This document shows, piece after piece, positions 16,640-24,227 of a DNA stretch of 64,000 nucleotides. The stretch's first letter is position 1. Every line of letters starts with the position of its first letter. Both the position numbers and the translations under genes were made by a program. This stretch comes from Rhodothalassiaceae bacterium (lineage in GTDB: Bacteria; Pseudomonadota; Alphaproteobacteria; Sphingomonadales; Rhodothalassiaceae), in the NCBI GenBank assembly GCA_026004935.1, contig BPKC01000001.1:124001-188000 (forward strand), read 5' to 3'. The notes under the pieces are model-generated. The model had not been told where the DNA came from, did not search any database, and worked only from the letters and a program-made list of their open reading frames with translations.

Positions 16640-17736
16640 GCGGGCAGGAGCGGCCCCGGCCCCGCCCGGGGCGTCTCGGCGGCGATCTTGGCGACGATCT
16701 CGCCCGCATGCAGGAAGCGCCGGTGGTGGCGCGCGAACATCAGACCGTCCGCCGGCGCGGTGACGGGCTCCAGAAGGGGCCGGCCCCGGGCATCGAGCCG
16801 CGCAAGCGTGGCGAGCGGGGCCCCGGCCGCGATCCGCGATCCGGGTGCGGCCCGGTAGTCCACCACGCCGGCGGCCGGCATGGCGACATAGGCGACATGG
16901 GACAGCGGGCGCCAGATGGGAGCCTCTCCGGCGGGCGGCTCCGCCCGGGCCGCGATCATGCCCTCCTCGGCGAGGAAGGCGAGCAGCGCCGCCTTGTCGC
17001 GCCTGGCGGCCGCGCCGCCGACGTCGGCCCGCCCGCGCAGCTCGACGGTGGTCGCGAGCGGCCGCCGGGCGCCGGGGATGCGGGAGGCCTCGAGCACGAG
17101 CGTCTCCTCGAAGGCGCCCGCCTCGCCGTCGGTGCCCTCGAGCACGAGCGCGACCCCGAGGTGCCGGAACAGCGATTCGAGCAGGGGATGGCGCGCGGGG
17201 GCGTAGGCATGCAGAATGGATTCGCCGTCGCAGTGGAGATCGACCACCAGATCGCAGCTCGCACCGAGCGCCAGGAGCGCCGCCCGCCAAAGGGGAAGGA
17301 CACTCCGGCCGCCCTCGGCCGCAAGGCGCAGCATCCGCCGCCCGCCGCCCAACCCTTCCGCGATCGCCGGCAGCAGCTCCGCCGCCAAGGGCACCACCGT
17401 CTGGAAGCCGCGGTTGAAATTGCCGCCGTCCGCCAGCGCGTAGCGACCCGCCTGCTCTCCCAGCAGCATCTGGTGCGGACCGAAGGGGTTGGCGAGAGGC
17501 AGGATGACGAGGCTGCCCCGCACCGGCCTCAGGCCGGGCGTGGCGAGCAGGCGGTGGGCGAGCCGGGTGAGCAGATAGATGCCCGCATGCTCGCCGCCGT
17601 GCAGCCCCGCCTGCAGGCAGATGCGCGGCCCCGGCCGACCGCTGTCGAAGACATGCGCGACAAGCCGGTGCTCGCGCCCGGGATCGGCCAGCGCGATGGT
17701 CAGCCGGTGCGGGCTCCCCGCCCGCCTGCGTCGCAT
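16636..17736 (-). CDS. M14-family succinylglutamate desuccinylase/aspartoacylase-like deacylase
   Basis: A 366-residue zinc deacylase. The metal site is visible as GLHGGEHAGIYLL (His and Glu ligands) and the third ligand in VVDLHCDGE; a C-terminal lipoyl-like beta domain (APGSRIAAGAPLATL to HAGEIVAKI) is typical of the longer AspA/AstE-like group. Members remove acyl groups from N-acylated amino acids or related amides. ATG 17736 lies 4 bases after the stop of the glutamine-synthetase-like gene, with TGAGGGG before it; the open frame upstream overlaps that gene. The two are almost certainly one operon, so a ligation and a deacylation may be steps of one pathway. Confidence 0.85.
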   Translation of the reverse strand: MRRRRAGSPHRLTIALADPGREHRLVAHVFDSGRPGPRICLQAGLHGGEHAGIYLLTRLAHRLLATPGLRPVRGSLVILPLANPFGPHQMLLGEQAGRYALADGGNFNRGFQTVVPLAAELLPAIAEGLGGGRRMLRLAAEGGRSVLPLWRAALLALGASCDLVVDLHCDGESILHAYAPARHPLLESLFRHLGVALVLEGTDGEAGAFEETLVLEASRIPGARRPLATTVELRGRADVGGAAARRDKAALLAFLAEEGMIAARAEPPAGEAPIWRPLSHVAYVAMPAAGVVDYRAAPGSRIAAGAPLATLARLDARGRPLLEPVTAPADGLMFARHHRRFLHAGEIVAKIAAETPRAGPGPLLPA

Positions 17737-17740
17737 CCCC

Positions 17741-19123
17741 TCAGAAGACCTCGGCATAGCGGCGCACCAGCTCGTCTTCGTCACACCCGTCCGCCTGCTC
17801 CATCTCGTGGCGCTTCATGGCGTCGAAGCAGCGCAGCATCGCATCCGGCAGCAGGCCCGTCGCCCACCGGCTTGCGAGAAAGCGCGCCCGCGCATCGGCG
17901 AGGCTTTCCGGCAGCGGCCGGATGTCGAGGGCGGCGCGCTGCTCGGGGGTGAGAGCGGCGACGTCGTCTTCAACGATGGTCTGCGGCGGCCGGCCCCTTG
18001 CGAGCCCCGCAAGCCCCGCCTCGATCACCGCGGCGAGCAGCAGGTAGAAATTGGCGGTCGCGTCGGGAATGCGCAGCTCGACGTTGAACTGGGCGGCGGG
18101 CGCCGCGCCGCCCAGGGCATGCACGGGACAGATGCGCAGCGCCGCCTCCCGGTTTTGCAGGCCGAGGCAGGCGCCCGCCGCGCTCCAGCGATGGGGCTGC
18201 AGGCGGATGTAGGAGACGGGGCTGGGCGCGAGCAGATAGGTGATCGCGGGCAGCGCCTCGGCGACGCCGGCGAGGAAGGCGGCGAAGGGCGCAGACAGGC
18301 CGCCGGGCCCGGCCGGATCATGGCCGACGGGCCGGCCGTCCGCATCCGCGAGAGAGATGTGGACATGCACGCCGTTGCCGATGCCGCCGACCACGGGTGC
18401 CGGCGAGAAGGTGACGCTGCGGCCCATCTGCCGGGCCGCATCGCGTATGATCTCGCGGGCGGCGGCGGCGAGATCCGCGGCCCGCACGGGCCCGGCGGGG
18501 GCGAGCGAGAACTCGAACTGGCCGGCGCCGAATTCCGGGAGCAGCATGGCAAGCTCCATCCCCGCCTCCTCGAGGGCGGCATGCCAGCGCTCCACCAGCT
18601 CCGCCTCGGCGCGCAGGCGCGCAAGCGAAAAGCCCGGCGTCGGCGCGCAGCCGCGCAGGGTGAATTCCTGCTCGAAGGCCACCTTGAGCGTGAACCCGTG
18701 CCGCTCCAAGAGACGCGCGGCGGCCGCCTCGAGGAGATGACGCGGACACAGCGGCGAGGGCGAGCCGTCGAGCTCCACCAGTCCCCCGAGCGCAAGCGCA
18801 AGCGGCGGACGGTCTGGGCCCGCCGTATGGGCGAGGAACAGGGCGTCGGCATCCGGCACGAGGCGCAGATCGCCGATGGCGCCGAAGGGTGCGTCCGCGG
18901 GAATCCCGTCGAGCGGGGAGATCGCCTGATTGACCGGCACCCATCCGACCCCGACGGCCATCAGTTCCTCGAGCCGCGCGCGCGCAAGCGGGCGGCCGCG
19001 CAGAATGCCGCCGAGGTCGAGATGTCCGGCGAAAACGGTGACATCCGCGCCTGCGCCGCCGTTCCCTGCGGCGGCGGATGGTTGAAAGCGGGGCTGCTGG
19101 TCGTGCACGGGCGTCTCCTCCAC
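17741..19123 (-). CDS. Glutamine-synthetase-like amide ligase
   Basis: A 460-residue GS-fold enzyme of the catabolic type (gamma-glutamylpolyamine synthetase and relatives) rather than GlnA: the sequence is far from housekeeping GS, but catalytic blocks remain, including AFEQEF, EFGAGQFEFS, the nucleotide-site GNGVHVHISL and the arginine in NREAALRIC. It would use ATP to join glutamate, or a similar acid, to an amine. First gene of an operon with the M14 deacylase. Its upstream region, shared with TonB receptor 2, has two symmetric elements. No glnB or glnD-type neighbours are present, which also argues for a catabolic role. Confidence 0.85.
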   Translation of the reverse strand: MEETPVHDQQPRFQPSAAAGNGGAGADVTVFAGHLDLGGILRGRPLARARLEELMAVGVGWVPVNQAISPLDGIPADAPFGAIGDLRLVPDADALFLAHTAGPDRPPLALALGGLVELDGSPSPLCPRHLLEAAAARLLERHGFTLKVAFEQEFTLRGCAPTPGFSLARLRAEAELVERWHAALEEAGMELAMLLPEFGAGQFEFSLAPAGPVRAADLAAAAREIIRDAARQMGRSVTFSPAPVVGGIGNGVHVHISLADADGRPVGHDPAGPGGLSAPFAAFLAGVAEALPAITYLLAPSPVSYIRLQPHRWSAAGACLGLQNREAALRICPVHALGGAAPAAQFNVELRIPDATANFYLLLAAVIEAGLAGLARGRPPQTIVEDDVAALTPEQRAALDIRPLPESLADARARFLASRWATGLLPDAMLRCFDAMKRHEMEQADGCDEDELVRRYAEVF

Positions 19124-19144
19124 ACTGGCGCAGGAAGATGTCTG

Positions 19145-19177
19145 TTACCTATTGCATGAATTTTTGCAAGATGGTAA
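19145..19177. promoter_or_regulatory. Nested inverted repeats between the GS-like gene and TonB receptor 2
   Basis: TTACC (19145-19149) pairs with GGTAA (19173-19177), and TTGCA (19152-19156) pairs with TGCAA (19165-19169); the two dyads share a centre to within half a base. The element is AT-rich in a very GC-rich setting and lies 22 bases from the GS-like start. Probably a regulator site over the ligase promoter. Confidence 0.5.
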
Positions 19178-19182
19178 TTCCT

Positions 19183-19196
19183 GTTCCGATCGGAAC
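19183..19196. promoter_or_regulatory. Perfect 14-bp palindrome upstream of TonB receptor 2
   Basis: GTTCCGATCGGAAC is a perfect palindrome 32 bases before the receptor start. TTCCGATC, half of this motif plus two bases, also lies upstream of the RpiR gene (13446-13453). A shared operator for the cluster's RpiR regulator is possible but not shown. Confidence 0.6.
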
Positions 19197-19228
19197 GATC
19201 ATTTCGTCAGCCTCGGAACAGGGAGGAA

Positions 19229-21433
19229 ATGATGGCATTCGTGACCCATGCGTCCCGGACCGCCGGGAGCCGCCTTGCCGCCCTCATCGCGGCCGGCGCC
19301 ACCCTTGCCGTGGTCCCCGCACCGGCCGCGGCGCAGGCGGCCGAGGATTCCCTCGTGCTCGAGGAGATCGTCGTCACGGCGCGCAAGCGGCAGGAGACGC
19401 TCTTTTCGGTGCCGATGTCGCTGGCGGTGCTCACGGCCGGCGAAATCGCGCGTGCCGACATCGAGACCAGCGTCGATCTCGTCGGGCGCATTCCCGGGCT
19501 GTCGCTGTCGAGCGACGGGCTTTCGCCGGGCCGCGACTTCCGCTTTCTCGTCATCCGCGGCGTCGGCAGCACGACGAGCGGCGATCCGGCGGTGCCCGTC
19601 TTCATCGACGGCGTGTATCAGCCGCGGCTCGGCTTCGATGCGGCCTTCTTCGACGTCGAGCGGGTGGAGGTGCTGCGCGGACCCCAGGGCACGCTCTTCG
19701 GGCGCAACACCGAAGGCGGCGCGGTCAACATCGTCACCCGCCGTCCTGACGACGAGACCCGCGGGCGGGTCGGTTTTCTCTACGACGAGTTCAACACGCT
19801 GCGCGCACAGGGCCAGCTGTCGGGGCCGATCGCGGAAGGCTGGGCCGCCTCGGTGGCGTTCTCGGGCGAGACGACCGACGGCTGGCTCGACAATCCGGTC
19901 GTCCCGGCGCGCGCAAAGGGCGATCTCAACACCGTGATCAAGCCGGCCGATGCCAATGACGGGCGCGACATCTACGGCCGCGCGGCGCTTCGCTACTACG
20001 GCCGCGACGATCTCGAGTTCATGCTGAGCGCCGACATCCAGGACTTCAAGGGCCTCGCGGGGCTTCCGGGCGTGCCGCGCGGATGCCGCTGCTACGACGT
20101 GTTCACCGAGTTCCAGCTCGACGAGCGGGACCGCAACCGCGGCGTTTCCGCGCATCTGGAAAAGGACCTCGCCTTCGGCACGCTCACCGCGATCACCGGC
20201 TGGCGGCATCTGTCGACCCGGCTGCCCTTCGACTTCGACGGCGGAGCGGACGTTTCGGGCAACATCCACGACTTCCGCACCCGCCAGGACTTCCTGTCCG
20301 AGGAGCTGCGGCTTGCGGGCGCGCGCGGCGCGCTGGACTGGCTGGCGGGCGTCTACGCCTTCCGCGAGAAGCTCGATTCGCGCCGGCGCTATGATCTTCC
20401 GAACAATCCGATGCTGCCCGGGCTCGTGATCCGCGCCCAGGACGTGCTCTCGCGCCGCGTCGGTTTCGCGGCCTTCCTGCAGGGCTCCTGGCGCATCGCC
20501 GACGACCTCGAGCTGACGCTCGGCGGCCGGTTCTCGAAGGAATGGGCGCGGGCAAAGCTTGCGGTGGACTTCTCGATTGCGGGATTCGGTGTCGATGTCG
20601 TGGACTCCGATCTCGAACGCGCCCGGTTCGACAGCCTGACGGGGCTCGCCTCGCTCAGCTGGCATGCCAGCGACGAAGTGCTCGTCTACGCCACCGTCTC
20701 CCAGGGCTACAAGGCAGGCGGCTTTCCCATCGCGCCGCTCAACAGCGTCGATTTCACGGCCTTCGACGACGAGCGCACGATCAACTTCGAGGCGGGCGTG
20801 CGCGCCCGCACGCGCGACCGGAGCTTCGTCATCGATGCCGCGGTCTTCCACGTCCTGCTGCGCGACCAGCAGCTGTCGACCGCCGTCACCATCGACGGGC
20901 TCCCGGTCTCGACGATCGCGAATGCGGGCAAGAGCCATTCGACCGGCTTCGAGCTGGACGTCACGTGGCGGCCGGCGTCCTTCCTCACCCTTCACAACGC
21001 CACGGGCCTCGCCGCCACCAACATCGACGACTACGTGGACGCCGAGGGCCGCCAGCACCGGGGCGAGCGCTTCCGCTTCACGCCGAAGTGGACGAGCTTC
21101 ACGGAGGCGGTCGTGACGCGGCCGGTCGCGCTGCTCGGCGAGGAAGGCGAGGCGCGGCTGAGCTTCGCGCACCGCTTCGTCGGCCGGATCATCCAGGGGT
21201 TCGGGGTGTTCGCGGACCCCGTCTTCGCCATCGGCTCCTACAACATTCTCGATGTCAGGCTCGCCCTCGATCTTGCCGCCTGGCGGCTCGAGATCTTCGC
21301 CGAGAACGTCACCGACAACTATGTCGAGACCCGCGCCTGGAACACCTTCTTCTTCGTCCCGGACGGCAGCCGCGTGTTCTCCACGCTTCTCCCGCCCCGC
21401 CGGGTCGGCGGCCGGATCAGCTACAGCTTCTAG
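19229..21433 (+). CDS. TonB-dependent outer-membrane receptor 2
   Basis: A 734-residue receptor. The signal peptide (AALIAAGATLAVVPAPAAAQA) is followed by the LEEIVVTARKR TonB-box-like segment, a plug with VFIDGVYQPR and VEVLRGPQGTLFGRNTEGGAVNIVTRRP, and a barrel ending with the aromatic SYSF. GGGAGGAA precedes two adjacent ATGs at 19229 and 19232; either could be used. It is divergent from the GS-like/deacylase operon. It resembles receptor 1 in type but is about 110 residues shorter, so the two probably take up different ligands. Likely importer for region 2. Confidence 0.95.
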   Translation: MMAFVTHASRTAGSRLAALIAAGATLAVVPAPAAAQAAEDSLVLEEIVVTARKRQETLFSVPMSLAVLTAGEIARADIETSVDLVGRIPGLSLSSDGLSPGRDFRFLVIRGVGSTTSGDPAVPVFIDGVYQPRLGFDAAFFDVERVEVLRGPQGTLFGRNTEGGAVNIVTRRPDDETRGRVGFLYDEFNTLRAQGQLSGPIAEGWAASVAFSGETTDGWLDNPVVPARAKGDLNTVIKPADANDGRDIYGRAALRYYGRDDLEFMLSADIQDFKGLAGLPGVPRGCRCYDVFTEFQLDERDRNRGVSAHLEKDLAFGTLTAITGWRHLSTRLPFDFDGGADVSGNIHDFRTRQDFLSEELRLAGARGALDWLAGVYAFREKLDSRRRYDLPNNPMLPGLVIRAQDVLSRRVGFAAFLQGSWRIADDLELTLGGRFSKEWARAKLAVDFSIAGFGVDVVDSDLERARFDSLTGLASLSWHASDEVLVYATVSQGYKAGGFPIAPLNSVDFTAFDDERTINFEAGVRARTRDRSFVIDAAVFHVLLRDQQLSTAVTIDGLPVSTIANAGKSHSTGFELDVTWRPASFLTLHNATGLAATNIDDYVDAEGRQHRGERFRFTPKWTSFTEAVVTRPVALLGEEGEARLSFAHRFVGRIIQGFGVFADPVFAIGSYNILDVRLALDLAAWRLEIFAENVTDNYVETRAWNTFFFVPDGSRVFSTLLPPRRVGGRISYSF

Positions 21434-21499
21434 CTAGTTCTAGGTGAAGGGGGCACGGCCTGGAGCCGGACGGGTCCTTCTCCCCTCTCCTCACCAGGC

Positions 21500-21531
21500 A
21501 AGGGGGCCGGTCCATCGGGGGCCGGCCCCTT
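21500..21531. terminator. Hairpin after TonB receptor 2
   Basis: AAGGGGGCCGG and GGCCGGCCCCTT form a long GC stem with one unpaired G, followed by TCT. It is 67 bases past the receptor stop and well before the opposing tRNA gene, so it is the probable end of the receptor transcript. Confidence 0.7.
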
Positions 21532-21588
21532 CTGCCATGGGCCGATCGCCCCAACAATCCGCCCCCCCGAGATGGGATCAAAGAAGAA

Positions 21589-21665
21589 TGGCGCACCCGA
21601 GAGGATTCGAACCTCTGACCTCTGCCTTCGGAGGGCAGCGCTCTATCCAACTGAGCTACGGGTGC
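21589..21665 (-). tRNA. tRNA-Arg (anticodon CCG)
   Basis: A full cloverleaf on the minus strand: acceptor GCACCCG pairs with CGGGTGC, D-arm GCTCAGTTGGATAGAGC, anticodon stem CTGCC/GGCAG with loop CTCCGAA (anticodon CCG, reading CGG), and T-arm AGAGG-TTCGAAT-CCTCT. Discriminator G is followed by an encoded CCA (21589-21591). 77 bases in all. It marks the change from the accessory clusters to core genes; tRNA genes are common insertion points, but no integrase or direct repeat was seen here. Confidence 0.97.
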
Positions 21666-21883
21666 CCGGTCCGGGATCGCATCGCGGCGAGGCCCGCCAT
21701 GGGCGTGCCGCGGCGCGCCGGACCCTAGCTCAAAGCGCCCGGGCATGCAATCGCGTAATTGCGCCGCGGGCGCGTCGCAAGGCCCGGCATCAGCGGATGC
21801 TTGCCAGCACGCCGGCGGCCTGCCAGATTTCGCGCGGTGCCTGTCGCGGGGCCGACAGGGGGCTTGCGGGAGGAGAAGGAACG

Positions 21884-22804
21884 ATGACGGCGATGACGCG
21901 ATGGCGGGCGGCGCGGGCCGCCCGGGCGTGGTGCGGCGGCGGGAGCGCCGGTCTGCTGCTGGCCGTGCTGCTGCTCCTCGGCGCGCTGCCGGCGGCGGCC
22001 GCACCGGCGCTGTGGCGCTATGGCGACGAGGACACGACCGTCTATCTCTTCGGGACCGTGCATCTGATGCGCGCGGACACCGACTGGCGCGATGAGACGC
22101 TCGACGACGTCCTCGCCCGGGTGGACCATTTCGTCTTCGAGGTCTCCCAGGAGGAGATGAACCCGATCGTCATGCAGCAGCTCGTCATGCAGAAGGGTTT
22201 CCTGCCTGCCGGGCGGAATCTGAGCGCGCTGCTGCCCGCAGCCCTTCGCCAGCGTCTCAAGGACGCGGCGGGCCGCTACAAGATCCCCGAGGCCGCGCTC
22301 GAGCGGATGCGCCCCTGGTATGCGGCGCTGCAGATCACGGTGGAGGCCGCGCGCGCCGAGGGGCTGAGGCCCGAGGACGGGGTGGACGTCGCGCTCATGC
22401 GCTACGCGGCCGAGCGCGGGGTGCCGAGCGGCGGACTCGAGACGGTGGCCGAGCAGCTCGATCTCTTCGCCGGGCTAGCGCTCGATGACGAGATCGCCTT
22501 TCTCGAAGGCTCGCTCGACGACGCGGCGCGGATCCCGGAGCTCGTCGCGCGCCTCGAGTCCGCCTGGGTCGACGGCCGCGTCGAGGAGCTCGCCGCGCTG
22601 CTCGCCGAAAGCCTCGACCGCGACCCCGATCTCAGGGCGCGGCTGCTCACCGACCGCAATCGCCGCTGGGTCGCCCGGCTCAAGGATCTTCTGGCGCGCC
22701 CCGGAACCCATTTCGTCGCGGTCGGGGCCGCGCATCTGGCCGGCCCGGCCAATGTCGTCGAGCTGCTCGCAAAGGATGGGGTCGCGGTGGAGCGGCTGCG
22801 CTAG
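21884..22804 (+). CDS. TraB/GumN family protein, exported
   Basis: A 306-residue protein with an N-terminal hydrophobic segment (SAGLLLAVLLLLGALPAAAAPA) that looks like a signal peptide. Family features are the LFGTVHLMRADTDWR block near the start of the mature part and FVAVGAAHLAGPANVVELLAKDG near the end, with conserved Gly-His pairs thought to mark a Tiki-like metalloprotease fold. Function in bacteria is poorly known. ATG 21884 follows GGAGGAGAAGG; upstream open sequence overlaps the tRNA on the other strand and was not used. It stands alone between the tRNA and the opposing RodZ-like gene. Confidence 0.85.
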   Translation: MTAMTRWRAARAARAWCGGGSAGLLLAVLLLLGALPAAAAPALWRYGDEDTTVYLFGTVHLMRADTDWRDETLDDVLARVDHFVFEVSQEEMNPIVMQQLVMQKGFLPAGRNLSALLPAALRQRLKDAAGRYKIPEAALERMRPWYAALQITVEAARAEGLRPEDGVDVALMRYAAERGVPSGGLETVAEQLDLFAGLALDDEIAFLEGSLDDAARIPELVARLESAWVDGRVEELAALLAESLDRDPDLRARLLTDRNRRWVARLKDLLARPGTHFVAVGAAHLAGPANVVELLAKDGVAVERLR

Positions 22805-22934
22805 CGCGGCCCGGGGCGCGGGCCCGGCTGCGCCTCCTCCCGTCGCGGCGTCGCGGCCCGGCCGTTCGGCCTGGTGATGTGCCCCCGGTGTTCCCCCGGT
22901 TGATCGGAAAGGCGGGATGCCGAGCGCCCGTGCG

Positions 22935-23879
22935 TCAGCGGCGGGCCTGGACGAGCCGGGCCTTGCGCGCGCGTTCCGCGAGAAAGGCCGCAAGCGCCTC
23001 GGGCTTGAGCGGCACGTCGAGCACCGCCTGCATCGCGGTCCCGAGCGGGCCCCTGTCGGCGCCGTGCAGGATCACGACGAGATTGCCGGGGTGGGTCGTG
23101 GCGAGCGCGACGGCGCCCTCCGGCGGCACCCACAGCTCTCCCGCCGGCAGCACGCCGCTCCACAGCGGCCGGCCCATGCCGTCCTTCACCAGCACCCAGG
23201 CCCCGGCGGCGACCCGGAAGGCCACGGCAGGCGTCGCGGCGGGCGCCGCCTCGGCGCTCATGCGGGGCGCCCGGTCGGCGGCCCGGGGCCGGTCCCCCCG
23301 CCGTGCCGGCGCGCCGGCACGCCGCGCGGGCCGGACCTCGACCGGGGCAAGCGAGGACGCCTTGCGCACGCCCTGCGCGGATGCTCCCGCCGGCGCCTCG
23401 TCGTGGCGCGCCGCGTTGCGGGCCGCGTCCTGCCCGTCCGCGTCAAGGCGGGGCAGATAGAAGCCGAGAAGCAATGCCAGGGCCACGAACAGCAGGGGAG
23501 CGAGGAGCAGCGCGGCGCGCGAGCGGGAACCCGCGGCCTCGCCGGATGCCGCCTCGGCGGCGGGCGGCAGTGGTGCCTCGCGCGCGCAGGCGTCACCGTC
23601 GCGCGCGAGAAGACCCTCCTTGAGCCGCGCGACGAGCGGCTCGGGCTCAAGTCCCAGAAGATGGGCATAGGCGCGCATGAAGCCGATGGCGAAGGGACGC
23701 GCCGGAAGGGCCTTCAGATCCTCTTCCTCGAGCGCCTCGAGATAGACGCGGCGGATCTTCAGCCGCGCCGCGACCGCCTTAAGATCGAGGCCCCGCGCCG
23801 CGCGCGCGGCCCGCAGCACGGCACCGAAGCCCGCCTGTGCGGCTGCGCCACCCGGCTCGATCTGCCGATATTCGGTCAT
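22935..23879 (-). CDS. rodZ: RodZ-like membrane protein with N-terminal HTH
   Basis: A 314-residue protein. An XRE-type helix-turn-helix occupies about residues 15-80 (GAVLRAARAARGLDLKAVAARLKIRRVYLEALEEEDL), a single transmembrane segment lies near 125-150 (AALLLAPLLFVALALLLGFYLP), a low-complexity basic linker follows, and the C-terminus has the DUF4115 beta domain (WVLVKDGMGRPLWSGVLPAGELW). This layout matches RodZ, which links MreB to the membrane in cell-shape control. ATG 23879 opens the family sequence; the longer frame is random-looking. A CtrA-type box lies 265 bases upstream. An alternative label is simply 'helix-turn-helix domain-containing protein'. Confidence 0.8.
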   Translation of the reverse strand: MTEYRQIEPGGAAAQAGFGAVLRAARAARGLDLKAVAARLKIRRVYLEALEEEDLKALPARPFAIGFMRAYAHLLGLEPEPLVARLKEGLLARDGDACAREAPLPPAAEAASGEAAGSRSRAALLLAPLLFVALALLLGFYLPRLDADGQDAARNAARHDEAPAGASAQGVRKASSLAPVEVRPARRAGAPARRGDRPRAADRAPRMSAEAAPAATPAVAFRVAAGAWVLVKDGMGRPLWSGVLPAGELWVPPEGAVALATTHPGNLVVILHGADRGPLGTAMQAVLDVPLKPEALAAFLAERARKARLVQARR

Positions 23880-24227
23880 CGCGCTTTCGCGGCCCCTGCT
23901 CCCGCCGGCCGGCGATGGCCGGCCGATCCGCCGATCGGTCACATGCGCCGCAGCGCACGCGACCGCCACGTCCTCCCGCCACCGGGCGGGCATCCGTGGA
24001 TCCACTCTTGCGCTCGCTGTCGCGGACCGATGTTGTCGATCTTGACGGACGCCGCCGCTCACCCGGCCTGCACCCCGCCGATCGGGCGGCGGCTTCCCCG
24101 TCGTCTCTTGCGGGCTGGCCTCCCCGGTCCCGCCCCGTGAACGTTAACGAATCCTTAATCCGCGTCAGCCGCGCATGGCAAGCCTGCGCCCGAGTCCTCA
24201 AGAAAACGTGAACGAACGGGGCCGGTT
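23880..24227. other. 348-base intergenic region between rodZ and ptsP
   Basis: No convincing gene. It holds the promoter side of the RodZ-like gene. The one clear signal is a TTAA-N7-TTAA box at 24144-24158 in an AT-rich patch; the rest is GC-rich without strong repeats. Confidence 0.6.
24144..24158. promoter_or_regulatory. CtrA-type box with internal GANTC site
   Basis: TTAA-CGAATCC-TTAA is an exact fit to the alphaproteobacterial CtrA consensus (TTAA-N7-TTAA). GAATC inside it (24149-24153) is also a CcrM (GANTC) methylation site. It is upstream of the RodZ-like gene and just after the ptsP end, so rodZ is the likely target, suggesting cell-cycle timing of a shape gene. Confidence 0.55.

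Noticed and set aside
15977-17952. Long plus-strand frame through hydrolase 2, the deacylase and GS-like genes
   Set aside because: Only the part to 16639 in its own frame has catalytic motifs. The rest is antisense to two recognised genes.
21589-21665. tRNA-Arg as an insertion site for a genomic island covering the left part
   Set aside because: No integrase, no repeat of the tRNA 3' end within the window and no change in base composition were seen, so island integration here is unsupported.
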